A DNA stretch of 64,000 nt, taken from Stictocephala bisonia (taxonomy: Eukaryota > Arthropoda > Insecta > Hemiptera > Membracidae). Each line of letters opens with the position of its first letter. Within the stretch, counting starts at the first letter, position 1. This document shows positions 1-11,204 of this stretch, in pieces. The notes under the pieces were generated by a model. That model was not told the DNA's origin, ran no database searches, and was given only the letters and a program-made list of their open reading frames with translations. The stretch lies in NCBI GenBank assembly GCA_035578905.1, contig JAQJVL010000426.1:545265-609264 (forward strand), written 5' to 3'. The position numbers were made by a program, and so were the translations under genes.

Positions 1-1121
1 ACATCTCGATTAAAAAAAACATTTAAATTACCTCTTATGCGTACAAAACATGTTTAGAAATAATAAAGTAACTAATAACACAGAAAGAGACTGAGTGGAA
101 AATTTTATTTTTAAATGATTTACCTGACAAGTATTGGAAATAGGTTTAGTTAATAGAGTTAGTGAGTTAAATTATTAGAAGCCTAATGTAAGTTGTAAAC
201 ATGAAAAACAAACAAAATAATTTTATTACACTATTTTGTTGTAATTTACATATTAATTAAAGCTATAATTATTATTATTTTGAATTTTTTTCATTCAACT
301 CAACAGACAACAACTTATTTCGTGTAGATTAAATATATTTAATTTTTACATTCAGTAGGCTATTCTAAATTGTGACAGCAAAACATAAATGTATTTTTGG
401 TCATGACATGAGAGTTAGTGCATGACATCAGTAGTAATTTTATACAGATAAAATATTTACAATTCGATACATCGGTTACCTGCTATATCGATAATTTTCT
501 TTCGATATTATCATTAGATCATTAGGTTTACGACATATCGATATTTTTTAAATATTTACCATCCCTTAACCCAATAGAAGATATTACACAGCCTTATCGT
601 CAGACGACCAACACATGTTTTCCCATTTCAAACGTGTGGTTTGTGTTTATTGTAGTAATAAGATTTATTTAAGAATTTAACTTGAAAAATATTTTAAAAA
701 ACTACATTTTTTACAAAACCATCTAATGGTACACTAGAGCTGTTCTTACTTATCAAAAGATACTCAATTGTTCCGATATGATCATTGTTATGGACTAACA
801 TTTTAAAATAATAATCCATGTTTTATATATAATATAATTTCTTTCTGCTTCCTTTCAATTTCTTTATTAGGCCCTTAAGACAATAAAAAACTATATTCAT
901 AAATTTTAATACAACTCTAACACTTGATAAATTAGACAAACAGCTTATTCAGTAAAATAACTCAACGAAATTCTCTGTATCTAGCATTTTGCTTAGTATA
1001 ATGATGTATTATTAACTATAATTTCAAAATATATAAATAATTTTTGTATACCTACATATAAATGTTTGAACATCGGGTTTGAAATATATTTTCCAAATGA
1101 ATCAGTTTTAAAAATTGTACT

Positions 1122-1122
<1 letters not shown>
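1..1122. other. AT-rich intergenic DNA, no gene seen
   Basis: No open frame of note, no recognisable repeat unit and no RNA gene. The only structured part is a short cluster of CGAT-containing palindromes near 480-545, listed separately. Confidence 0.6.
476..545. promoter_or_regulatory. Pair of TATCGATA (DRE-like) palindromes
   Basis: Two perfect TATCGATA palindromes lie at 486-493 and 536-543, exactly 50 bp apart, with further CGAT words between them (for example TTCGATA near 502). In Drosophila TATCGATA is the DREF/BEAF-type promoter and boundary element. A function here is inference. No ORF follows that would mark a gene start, so this could be chance in AT-rich DNA. Confidence 0.3.

Positions 1123-1195
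<73 letters not shown>
1123..1195. repeat. Poly(T) tract of 73 bases
   Basis: An uninterrupted run of 73 T. It could be the poly(A) tail of a retroposon inserted on the minus strand, whose body would lie at higher coordinates. However, I see no AATAAA signal or retroelement sequence there. The 70-residue frame crossing it is a poly-Phe artefact. Confidence 0.9.
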
Positions 1196-1198
<3 letters not shown>

Positions 1199-2239
1199 AT
1201 ATAATATTCATTCTGTATTATTTTACTCACAAATTTACAATTCATTTAATATGCAGCCATAACAAATATAAAAAGTAGGCCCTCAATGGTATGGCTGTTT
1301 TAGAGATAAACTTATTCGTTTTAAAATCGTACTAATATAATGTAATTATTGTAAAAAAGGTTTTTAGTTTCTAAAAATTTATTAATGTACAAATTGACCA
1401 TCGTTTTGTGGGAACTTGTTCGATGTGTGAATGTAAATCTAAAATAAATGAATACATAATTTATATTACAGTTACCCTTATCCCTTGATATTAAATTTAG
1501 TCCCAATTATTATCTAGTATTGATTTATCATCGTTTATTTTTACTATAAAGAACTATAATTTGTGAATTAAGGTGTTTGAACCTTTATTTTCTAGCTATA
1601 AATGTTGAATGAGTAATTTTCAACTTATAATGGTTTAATATGTAATGAAAGAGTCTCAAATTTCACATCGTTTATCTTCAAGTCACAATGTGTAACTATT
1701 CTCTAGTACTACAGTTTTGTAAAGGTCACACAAACAGAAATTGTAGTTGTGAGTATAGTATAAAACTAGTTAAGGCAACAGAAAATTCACAGCTCCTAAC
1801 TATTAATTGAATTTATTGTATTTGTGTAATATATTGCACTGTGTACTCTTATTAAATAAATGCTTGTGTATTAAAAAAATCTCTTTAAAATGCCTTGATG
1901 AGGGAATTATGGCTTATACAAAATAACTGATAGTTTATATTTTATTCCAAACAAAATACTTCTTTCTTGGTAGTTTTCATTACATAATTTATTGATATTT
2001 TTCTATTTGATGAGTGAAAAAACTATTACTTTGTTAGTTGGCAATGATATACGCCTTTATCAATATAATTTAATTTAAAATAGTCATTTATATTGATATA
2101 TGAACTCAATTAAATTCATCACAAATATATAACGATCTTGATTTTGTAGCAATAAAAATTAACAGTAGTATAGATTTTTGTAGCATATATAAACACTAAG
2201 ATTAAAAAAAACAACAACAAAAATAGAAACAAAGAGTGC
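1196..2239. other. AT-rich intergenic DNA, nothing recognised
   Basis: Low-GC sequence with only short frames (a 61-codon minus frame at 1321-1506 resembles no family). No repeat unit or terminal inverted repeat was visible. Confidence 0.55.
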
Positions 2240-4110
2240 GTGGGCAAGTCTAATCATATGCCTTGGGTGGATGGGAGGGGTAGTCTAGCTATGTCCTTTG
2301 ATGGATGGGAGGAGTAGTAGTCTAACCGTATCTCTGGGGTAGAAGGAAGGGGTAGTCTAGATATGTCCTTTTATGGATGGGAGGAGTAGTAGTCTAACCG
2401 TATCTCTGGGGTAGAAGGAAGGGGTAGTCTAGCTATGTCCTTTGATGGATGGGAGGAGTAGTAGTCTAACCGTATCTCTGGGGTAGAAGGAAGGGGTAGT
2501 CTAGATATGTCCTTTTATGGATGGGAGGAGTAGTCTAACCGTGTCTCTGGGGTAGAAGGAAGGGGTAGTCTAGATATGTCCTTTTATGGATGGGAGGAGT
2601 AGTCTAACCGTGTCTCTGGGGTAGAAGGAAGGGGTAGTCTAGATATGTCCTTTTATGGATGGGAGGAGTAGTAGTCTAACCGTATCTCTGGGGTAGAAGG
2701 AAGGGGTAGTCTAGATATGTCCTTTTATGGATGGGAGGAGTAGTAGTCTAACCGTGTCTTAGGGGTAGAAGGAAGGGGTAGTCTAGATATGTCCTTTTAT
2801 GGATGGGAGGAGTAGTAGTCTAACCGTATCTCTGGGGTAGAAGGAAGGGGTAGTCTAGATATGTCCTTTTATGGATGGGAGGAGTAGTAGTCTAACCGTG
2901 TCTCTGGGGTAGAAGGAAGGGGTAGTCTAGATATGTCCTTTTATGGATGGGAGGAGTAGTCTAACCGTATCTCTGGGGTAGAAGGAAGGGGTAGTCTAGA
3001 TATGTCCTTTTATGGATGGGAGGAGTAGTAGTCTAACCGTATCTCTGGGGTAGAAGGAAGGGGTAGTCTAGCTATGTCCTTTGATGGATGGGAGGAGTAG
3101 TAGTCTAACCGTATCTCTGGGGTAGAAGGAAGGGGTAGTCTAGATATGTCCTTTTATGGATGGGAGGAGTAGTAGTCTAACCGTATCTCTGGGGTAGAAA
3201 GAAGGGGTAGTCTAGATATGTCCTTTTATGGATGGGAGGAGTAGTAGTCTAACCGTATATCTGGGGTAGAAGGAAGGGGTAGTCTAGATATGTCCTTTTA
3301 TGGATGGGAGGAGTAGTCTAACCGTGTCTCTGGGGTAGAAGGAAGGGGTAGTCTAGATATGTCCTTTTATGGATGGGAGGAGTAGTAGTCTAACCGTGTC
3401 TCTGGGGTAGAAGGAAGGGGTAGTCTAGCTATGTCCTTTTATGGATGGGAGGAGTAGTCTAACCGTGTCTCTGGGGTAGAAGGAAGGGGTAGTCTAGATA
3501 TGTCCTTTTATGGATGGGAGGAGTAGTCTAACCGTGTCTCTGGGGTAGAAGGAAGGGGTAGTCTAGATATGTCCTTTTATGGATGGGAGGAGTAGTAGTC
3601 TAACCGTGTCTCTTGGGTAGAAGGAAGGGGTAGTCTAGATATGTCCTTTTATGGATGGGAGGAGTAGTCTAACCGTGTCTCTGGGGTAGAAGGAAGGGGT
3701 AGTCTAGATATGTCCTTTTATGGATGGGAGGAGTAGTAGTCTAACCGTATCTCTGGCGTAGAAGGAAGGGGTAGTCTAGATATGTCCTTTTATGGATGGG
3801 AGGAGGAGTAGTCTAACCGTGTCTCTGGGGTAGAAGGAAGGGGTAGTCTAGATATGTCCTTTTATGGATGGGAGGAGTAGTAGTCTAACCGTATCTCTGG
3901 GGTAGAAGGAAGGGGTAGTCTAGATATGTCCTTGGGTGGATGGGAGGAGTAATCTAACCGTGTCTCTTGGCTAGATAGGAGAGGTAATATAGCCGTGTCC
4001 CTTGGGTTGGTGGGAGGGTAGTCTAGGCATTTCGTTTTGATGGATAGAAGGGTGTCCCTTGGTAGGGTAGGAGGGAACCGTGCACCTTGGCGGAATAGTA
4101 GGGGTAGTTT
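2240..4110. repeat. Minisatellite of 69/72-bp dimeric units, about 23 copies
   Basis: The core unit joins two related half-units of about 36 bp. One contains TAGTCTAGATATGTCC, then TTTTATGGATGGGAGGAG. The other contains TAGTCTAACCGT, then CTCTGGGGTAGAAGGAAGG. Units are 72 or 69 bp depending on whether the junction reads TAGTAG or TAG. Near both edges (2240-2300 and 3930-4110) the halves degrade into monomer-like forms such as GTGTCCCTTGGGT. The plus strand is G-rich. Frames crossing the array are repeat shadows. Confidence 0.95.
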
Positions 4111-4136
4111 AGCCTTGGGTCGATTGGAAACCTCAC

Positions 4137-4330
4137 TAAGTTATATCTGTGTGGGTGGGTGGAGGCTTCAAGTCTTGGCCAGAAATGGCAATGGGATTCT
4201 TGTTGGCCGATTTATTGAACCTCTTCCTCACCAAAAATACGACGGTGAAAACCCTCCCACCCAAGCATACAGTTATAATGTTCATGGCGCTCCCACCCAT
4301 ACAAGAACTGTCAATTATGATGATACATGA
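4137..4330. repeat. Degenerate GTGGGTGGG / CTCCCACCC minisatellite relic
   Basis: GTGGGTGGGTGGAGG near 4150 and repeated CTCCCACCC-AA/TA-CATACA words near 4252-4310 resemble the 32-34 bp minisatellite at 8.9, 27.2 and 54.8 kb. Two overlapping frames of 97 and 79 codons cross it. Their composition and the overlap with repeat DNA argue that neither is a gene. Confidence 0.45.
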
Positions 4331-4619
4331 ATCTACCTACCCCCTCCTCTCTCTTCTACCAAAATTCTTTGAAAAAAAGTGGTACTGATCTAATACCTAT
4401 TGCGTTTTGTCAACAGCATTCTATTAGATGTATTGTCAATATGCCTTTTATATATTATTATATTCTTGATCTATGAACAAAAACATATTTTTACACCTAT
4501 ACTTCAAATAATCTACGTAACTATATATATTGTTCTATTTGTACAGCTAAATAATTATAAAATTTGAAAAAATTACAAATTCATAAGTAAAGCAAAATTT
4601 CAAAATTTAATTTTGATAT

Positions 4620-5100
4620 CCTGTTTCCCATCGAAACCCAGATACAAGAACACACGACACAGTTTTGTTCGTCACTCAATTATTCAACGTTCAGTTTTAG
4701 CTCTGGCAAAGTGCACAAAAAACTTGAAACGTCAAAAAACGGGGGCAGTCTTTAACAGATGACTTTCTCTCTGGACGTCACGTACAGACTCCATGTAGAA
4801 ATGTACAAATCATGCAACAGCAGCCATTCATCTTTCATAAGAAGGCATTTACAGGGCCAACAAGTGGCATGGATAACGAGCGCCGGACATTTAGGAGCTG
4901 AATGTCCCTTGAAAGATAGCCATCTGGGCAATAAAACAAACTGAGATCTCGTTACAGGACGGCAGATCGTATCTTATCGCGGATCTTGTCAGGGCTGTCT
5001 GCGCTGACTTGACGGCCCTGACACCACGTATAATGCCCATTGTTGGGCTGCCTCATCAAATCAGATAAATATATCACGTGGAATCCGAGCAAGTTGAGTC
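4620..5100. other. GC-richer non-coding block
   Basis: Base composition and complexity rise sharply against the AT-rich surroundings. A 61-codon plus frame at 4759-4944 matches no family I know. The 3' half (about 4890-5030) recurs in diverged form near 23.55-23.67 kb. It could be an old transposon fragment, a regulatory block or a non-coding exon; the sequence alone does not decide. Confidence 0.4.
4890..5030 (+). repeat. Dispersed repeat copy 1 (pair with 23.55 kb)
   Basis: Shared ordered words with the 23.55-23.67 kb copy are: AATAAAAC, CTGAG.TCTCGTTAC, GCAGATCGTA, TTATC.CGGAT and GTCTGC followed by CTGACACCAC. The order and spacing are conserved over about 130 bp in the same orientation. 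No terminal repeats are visible. Confidence 0.65.
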
Positions 5101-5598
5101 TCAACAATTTTTCAGCCTTATAAAATTCAAAAATATTCTCCAGGTTTGGTTGGAATCAGACCATGCAGTTATGTCTCTGGTGTACCCGTACTTAATAATT
5201 TTGGAATGAGCTCTCTTTTTCACTAGATCAGGTTATTCCTGTTCTTTTCCTAATCACTTTCTGACAAAATTTCCAATCAAAGATAATTTATTTTTTATTT
5301 TGTTTTCCTGTTCGAAATACTGGGTTATGCTATTTTCGCTGTTTTAGATCTTCTTTTATTGCACCAATACGTTTAATTGTTTCTGCTTTAACCCGACCAT
5401 AAAAGTATACAATTTAATTTGTTTAACCTAGATAGTTCCCTTTACCATTCTCTCGACGTGCCCATAGAACTTTAGCTTATATTCACTTATATCAGAATGT
5501 TTGTCATAGTGTTCTTCTATATTCTTATTACTTATAAATATGTAAGTTTGCATGTCAGTATTGAAAGGAACTGCGATAATACAGTATTTAAAGTATTA
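5101..5598. other. Intergenic DNA, nothing recognised
   Basis: No ORF of interest and no repeat unit seen. Confidence 0.55.
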
Positions 5599-5727
5599 TA
5601 GGGGTGCTGAAAAGTCTGGAAATGGTTTAATATTTTTTTAACCATTAATGATAGGCCAATAACACTTAGCATATCAATACTACTTATAATAATCTGCTTT
5701 TTGAGACAACTATCAGTTTTTCATCTT

Positions 5728-5738
5728 ATCGGAGGGGG
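5728..5738. repeat. G homopolymer run
   Basis: About ten consecutive G inside the transposon 5' region, an unstable tract that may mark the site of an internal deletion. Confidence 0.6.
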
Positions 5739-5867
5739 GGGGGCACAAGGAGTCAGAAGAAAATCTTAAATGACAGCCTAAGCCGAATTGCATATCTAAT
5801 GAAAGCTTGTTAGTAGTAGAATACAAAATATGCAAAATTGACCACAAAAAGTTCTCCCTAAGGTAAA

Positions 5868-6525
5868 TTGTGGTGTTTCGAAGACTTCTGTGCTGAAAAG
5901 TCTGCAGTTCGGATGGTTGAGAAACATACCCAACGCCTGCAGAAATTAAATGTATGGGCTGGTATTTTCGGAGGACAGATGGTTGGAAAATGTTTTATTT
6001 CGGGAAACCTGAACTTTGTTCAATATTTAGAAATTATTCGTAACCAAATAATTCCTACCGTGAAAATATTGATGATGATAGCTTCGTTCTACAAGATGGA
6101 GCACCTCCTCACTTTTGTCTAGACATAGGACAGCATTTAGACAATGTGTTCCCAGAGAAATGAATCGGTACATGAGGTGCGGTAGAATGGCCAGCACGAT
6201 CTCCGAATTTATCCCGATTCAACTTTTATTTCTGAGGTTATACCGACCAAAACTGCAAGATTTGGAAGAGCTGAGACTCCTTATTGTGGAAGATGCTATT
6301 CGTTTTCCGAGAAATGCATTGTCAGAGCATCATCGGGGTTGGGATATTACCAAGAAGTCGATGGGAGCCAATTTGAAGTGTAGTGAATTAAGTTCCACAA
6401 ATAACAGCCAAATTCAAGTACTTGATTGTGAATTTCACTGCTTATTTCTAGAGTATTTGATTATCTGTGATTTTATAATAAATGATCATTTTAAACTGCG
6501 TTTTTCTGAATTCTTCTTTGCTTAA
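5868..6525 (+). pseudogene. Tc1/mariner-like transposase fragment (broken)
   Basis: This is the C-terminal half of a DDE transposase that would cut and paste its own element in the nucleus. Frame one gives VWAGIFGGQMVGKCFISGNL, followed by the YLEIIRNQIIP motif typical of the family. A shift then gives DDDSFVLQDGAPPHF (about 6068-6112), which holds the second catalytic Asp. Next come two stops and VEWPARSPNL (about 6184-6213), where the third catalytic Asp of the usual RSPDL is Asn. Another shift yields LQDLEELRLLIVEDA near the C-terminus. There are at least two frameshifts and several stops. The gene is inactive. The family call is firm; the exact subfamily is not. Confidence 0.88.
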
Positions 6526-6732
6526 GTGGCTTTTTTAAAATGATATGCATATCAATTCATGTTCACAATTAAAATTATCTACTAACTCCTCTTGGGTCTT
6601 CTCCCTTCGGGAGATAGATAGGTAAGTGCAAGAAAAAATGTTTTTAGTCCCAATTCAATTTGCACAGTTTTAATCCAGTATAATAGTTCATACAAAAACT
6701 AAACCACCAGCAGACTGTTCAGCACCTCGATA

Positions 6733-7882
6733 AACTTTGAAACACTTTACTTAGAGTTAACCTATTGAGGCATTGTATTCTACTACAAATTTTCATTAGA
6801 TATGCAACTCGAACTATGCTCTCATTTAAGAATTTCTTATGACACCTTTAGGGCCGTCTGCCTGCTGAGATGGAAAACTGATAGTTGCCTCAAAAAGTAC
6901 ATTTTTATATTTAGTATTTATATACTAAGTGCTATTGCCCTAACATATTTTGGCGTAAAACTTTTATTGTCAAATAAATGCACTCGATAAACAATAATTT
7001 TACATTTGATAAAATTCTTTACTTTTTGCAATTTTAAATGCAATAAAATTTGAAAACCGTAATGATTAGTTATATGTGCTTTAGATTACGTTAAATTTTC
7101 TTTTATTTATACCTTCCACTGCTGAAACAATCTGTAAGAATATTTTTCGAGATTGTACCCTCCTAAATGACTTGTCCTCTGAGAGCCACCAGGTGATGAC
7201 AGGCGCCTATATATATCTCCGACAGTCGTATGTACTTGTGTGTCAGTGTGTAATCCACGTGGGTGCCTCAAACAGAGCCGTACAGGTTGCAATCTAACAC
7301 TGGAATTGAGCCCGGCCTTATAAGTGTGTGCGTGGACGAAACCGTTCTTTATAGCCACCAATAAGTGTTCCGACACCAAACGTGATTGAGGCAACTTCTG
7401 TTTCCATTTTTTACCCGACTCGGGGTTACGCTTGCATCATTTAGATTGTATCAGCCTCGTTTCTCCGCAGACAAATGATCACGAGTAGATCGCTGAGTGG
7501 ACATTTAAATCCCGGTTAGTTTTGGTTGATTGGTGTTTATTTGTCAGACTCGATTGTGATCTGGTAGAAAAAAACTAATAGAGATAATTAGCTACGTAAT
7601 AAGTAAAACTGACTGGGATATGTTCTAAATATATTTTTTTTAAATTAATATACAAGTACTTAAACGTTTACCAAACTGAAATAATATTTAGATTTTATTG
7701 CTGCAAGACATCACTCGTTTGATGATTCACTTTCCACTACCGCGAGTGTAATACCAAATGTTCTAAAGTTCAAAGCTAACTGATTTAACATTAGTTCTTC
7801 ACTTGTTGAATAAAGTTTACACACAGGTCGGCGTACCCAACAGAACTGGCAAGAGAAGTAATATTAAATATATATATATATA
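6733..7882. other. Intergenic DNA with one unrecognised minus-strand frame
   Basis: A 95-codon minus frame (7107-7394) lies in a slightly GC-richer patch. It starts MPQSRLVSEHLLVAIKNGF and is rich in Arg, His and Ser. I recognise no domain, signal peptide or membrane segment, and no splice-bounded context supports it. I do not call it a gene. Confidence 0.4.
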
Positions 7883-8888
7883 CAGGATGTCCCTGAACTC
7901 TCTGATAAGATCTCTTGGTTGTTGTTACTAGTTAATTTAGAATCACAAATATCATATTTAAAGTGACCAAAACACCTTGGTTATCCTTCCAGCCACCATT
8001 TTTTTTTTATTGTTGTTTTTTTCACTTTTAAATTTATATCTCAACCAAAAAGTCAATTAAGCTGCAATGTTGCATGGTTCTTTATAACATAAACATCCAT
8101 TTTTAGAAAAATCATTGGTTTTGCTGTATCGAAAATTTCAAAATGGTGGCCATTTAAAATTTTAAATCCTAAATAACTATTAAAACAATACTTATATTAA
8201 AACGTACTACAAAAATATTTTTTAGCAAATTTATTTACAAATTCAATTATGTAACAACTTTAAAAATTAGATGGAAAATAACAAAGAAAATATAATGTGT
8301 GGGGCAGTAAGTACAGCGAAATATGCCAGTACAATGTGCAACACACATGTAACAGCTGATAATAATATAATAATAGAGATGTTTATATAAACTTTACTGT
8401 TGTACTAGTCAGCTGATTTAACATTTTGACAAGTTTTTTATTATTATAAGCTGTTACATACATGTTGAACTGTACATTCTGTCACATAAATCATGTTTTC
8501 TTTCTTATTTCTCATCCAATTTGTAAAGTTGTTACATCATTGGATTTGTAATTATATTTGCTAAAGAACTATATTTTGAAAGATTTTAAATATAATTATT
8601 GGTTTAGGAGTTATTAAGGATTTAAAATGGCCACCATTTTGAAACTTTTGATATGGGGAAACCAATAATTTTTCTAAAAATGGATGTTTATATTATAAAG
8701 AACCGTGCAAAATTGCAGCTTCATAAACATTTTTGGTTTTTGAGATATACATTTAAAAGCAAACAAACAAAATGGCAGCCGGAAGGATAACTACGGTGTT
8801 TTGGACACTTTAAATATGATATTTGTAATTCTAAATTAATCAGTAACAACAACCAACAGGACTGATCAGAGAGTTCAGAAACACCATG
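7883..8888. mobile_element. Non-coding foldback / long-inverted-repeat element
   Basis: A left arm (7883 to about 8373) is repeated in reverse complement by a right arm (about 8437-8888), with a loop of about 60 bp. The ends read CAGGATGTCCCTGAACTCTC and, on the other strand, CATGGTGTTTCTGAACTCTC. TA lies on both sides (7881-7882, 8889-8890). Arm similarity runs through matched blocks such as GAAACCAATAATTTTTCTAA opposite AGAAAAATCATTGGTTTTGC. No coding capacity is left. The TA flanks and CAGG..GTCC ends fit a Tc1/mariner-derived MITE with greatly extended inverted repeats. Confidence 0.88.
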
Positions 8889-8928
8889 TATATAGTAATA
8901 AAGTTTAATTAATATGATTAACTATATA

Positions 8929-9115
8929 CCCGCCCACCCATACACGTACAGTAGTATTGACCACACAACCAGCCCATACACGTACAATGGTATTGACCCA
9001 CCCACCCATACACGTACAGTGGTATTAACCCACCCACACATACACGCACAGTGGTATTTGACCCACCCACCCATACACGTACAGTGGTATTGACCCACCC
9101 ATACACCTTCAGTGG
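8929..9115. repeat. 32-bp minisatellite, about 6 copies
   Basis: Unit approximately ACACGTACAGTGGTATTG followed by ACCCACCCACCCAT. Diverged units carry ACCACACAACCAGCC or TTAACCCACCCACAC. The minus-strand 72-codon frame across it is a repeat shadow. The same unit recurs at 27.2 kb and, on the opposite strand, near 54.8 kb. Confidence 0.92.
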
Positions 9116-9599
9116 AAGGTGGTGTGTCAAAACCATAAAGTAGCTGAGTACGTCACTGTAAGTGTTTTACGATGCGTCTAAAGGATCATTGTTGCATCCT
9201 AACCTATACTCATGTACATCCTGGTCTTCCAAACAATATGGAGCTTTTTAGATGATGTTTTATAAATAGGCCTCCTTTTAATTTTTTAATCCAAGCAGCA
9301 ATATTTTTCACAGAATAGTCTCGGGTTAACATCAAATACAAAGCATCACATAAAAGATACTTTTACCAGGTTTGCTAATAAAAATATCAAATTATGCGAT
9401 AAAAAAGTTTGTTTGTACCTTGTTATTTGATTTCAAAATATATAAAATATAGGTGTTTTAATCATATCACCCCTGTAGTATTATCGTATTATCTTAATTT
9501 AAAAATACGTTAAATACATGCGTCATTACAGCCATAAATATGAATCGGTTTTAATATAGTTTAACTAAAAAACACAATTCTAAATAATTCTAGTGTTAG
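9116..9599. other. AT-rich spacer, nothing recognised
   Basis: No frame, repeat or RNA structure recognised. Confidence 0.5.
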
Positions 9600-9831
9600 T
9601 TTATGGTCAGAGTTTGGATGGTGTTAAGACGAAAGTACTGAGTGTCAGAAGTTGGCTAGCTACAAAGCAAACCAACACGAAATGGATTCGATCCACGTTA
9701 AGTTATAGATTCCTTAGATGTTCTATGGGCTAGTAATGGAAGCCTTTTCCTTAGATCAGCTAATCTCAATTGGTAACAAACACTATAACCGTTCATCTAC
9801 TTTATCTACATTACCACTATTCTAGTGGCAT
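9600..9831 (+). repeat. SINE-like family A, partial diverged copy
   Basis: Matches the middle and 3' part of the full copy at 57.78 kb. Ordered blocks are TGGTCAGAGTTTGGATG, ACTGAGTGTCAGA, ACACGAAATGGATTCGATCC and GTTCTATGGGCTAGTAATG. The 5' head is missing. It directly precedes a second copy in the same orientation, so the two form a head-to-tail tandem. Confidence 0.7.
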
Positions 9832-10262
9832 TCTGCCGACACTATTGGTGTACTGCTGTAACTCAGCTACTCGGGGATAAATGTTTGTGGAAATTGTAGG
9901 TGACATGTTCTATGCTCAGTCTTCTTAATACTTGTGACGTCCGCACAGTGGTTGTCATCGATGTGGTTACTACTAGAGAAGTTTGGGGTGTGCACTTTGA
10001 GTGGTAGTCAACGTTCTGATGTTGTGGGGGAGGAAACTGAGTATAAAGCTTGTTATTTAGCAGAAAATCAGACTAATAATACGTGGTTCGGATTACACGT
10101 TAAGCTGTAGATTCATAGTTAGCGTGGATATTTGGTTATTAATAAATGGCCACTTTTAAGGAACACTTGACCTTATTCAATGAAGTTGATTACACTCATT
10201 CACATACACTCATTTGCCTCTCATATTCGCCGATATATTTACGATCGACGTGTCTTAAATGA
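9832..10262 (+). repeat. SINE-like family A, near full-length copy
   Basis: Starts CGACACTATTGGTGTACTGC and proceeds through CTACTAGAGAAGTTTGG, ACGTGGTTCGGATTACACGT, TTATTAATAAATGGCCACTT and a TACGATCGACGTGTCTTAAA end. All are in the same order as the 57.78-kb copy but clearly diverged. The pol III-like A-box region has decayed (GGTGTACTGCTGTAAC instead of GGCGCAGTGCTGTAAC). Confidence 0.82.
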
Positions 10263-10499
10263 ATTATAAATTCACATTTGACCAAATTTAAGATCGGTGT
10301 CATAAAAAGTTAAATAAAAAATTATTTAATTACGCTAAAATAGTGGTTAACCACCACAAGTTTAACACTTGAAGCTTTTATGCAAATCTTTATAAATTGT
10401 TATGCAATGTAGATAGAAACAAGACACTAACGCCTCCAGAAAGGACTTTAGGAATGAAATTAGTGACACTAACCCAATTTTCTACTTACACACAACCAC

Positions 10500-10690
10500 C
10501 TACCTAATGATAATACCAGGTTAAGCCCGTGTTTCCGACCATATTATGCGCGGCTAACTCCTCTTTTTGCCCCCTAACAACGCCATCTGGGACGCCCACG
10601 AACTCTTCTCCCTGCTCCGGGCGAGAAGGCACTTATGGCTGACACGCGTTTGCATTACCGACCTACGAGGTGAAATTTGCATCGTAACCT
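10500..10690. promoter_or_regulatory. GC-richer island with octamer site, possible enhancer
   Basis: High-complexity, GC-richer sequence between AT-rich flanks, with no ORF. It includes CATATTATGCGCGGC, CGCCATCTGGGACGCCC and ATTTGCAT (10675-10682), the reverse complement of the POU octamer ATGCAAAT. Similar islands with the octamer occur at 37.0 and 61.6 kb. Regulatory function is inference. Confidence 0.3.
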
Positions 10691-11204
10691 TTTTTTTACT
10701 ATAGTGTGGTTATTGGGATAAAAAACAACAACAAAATACATCCAAACTTACTAACTCTTTAAAAAATTATAAAATATTTCTCTAAACTAGTCAATTATAA
10801 TGGGTATGTAATAGTAAGGGAATGGATTATTGTAAATGGTTTATTTCCGAGTTAAAGTACAAATCTAATTGTACACAAGTCAAATCAGCGTGTTTAACAG
10901 TAATATTGAAAATAAATTATCAAAATATATGAAATAGCCTGTATGTTAGAATGATGTGTTAAGGTTTAGATTATATATTTAACAAAAAATTCTGATTAAT
11001 GTTTGAATTTATGGAACATATTCTTAAATTTATAATGCATTAATGATATTAATTAGTAGACATTTTATATCTAATAAGAGTAAAAACATATATCAACGAA
11101 AAACTAATAAACTGGTATACAATATATTAATACGTCATAATATGTACAAAACAATAAGTCACACAATACAAATGTATCTTAATTTATGTCCAAAATACTA
11201 TCGT

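Larger units (their letters stand above)
5599..6732 (+). mobile_element. Decayed Tc1/mariner-type DNA transposon with TIRs
   Basis: Imperfect terminal inverted repeats frame the element. The left end reads GGTGCTGAAAAGTCTG (5603-5618). The right end is its near complement, CAGACTGTTCAGCACC (6711-6726), with one mismatch. TA dinucleotides lie just outside both ends, as expected for the TA target preference of this superfamily, although the exact boundary is offset by a couple of bases. The interior carries a frameshifted transposase remnant. At 1.1 kb it is shorter than full elements because the 5' part of the gene (DNA-binding domain and first catalytic Asp) is missing. Confidence 0.8.

Noticed and set aside
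1066..1278. 70-codon plus frame rich in Phe
   Set aside because: It is a translation of the 73-base T run with AT-rich flanks.
4037..4388. Overlapping 97- and 79-codon frames
   Set aside because: They cross minisatellite relics in two frames and match no family.
7107..7394. 95-codon minus frame as a gene
   Set aside because: No domain, no splice context and no homology recognised; composition matches a GC-richer patch read without stops.
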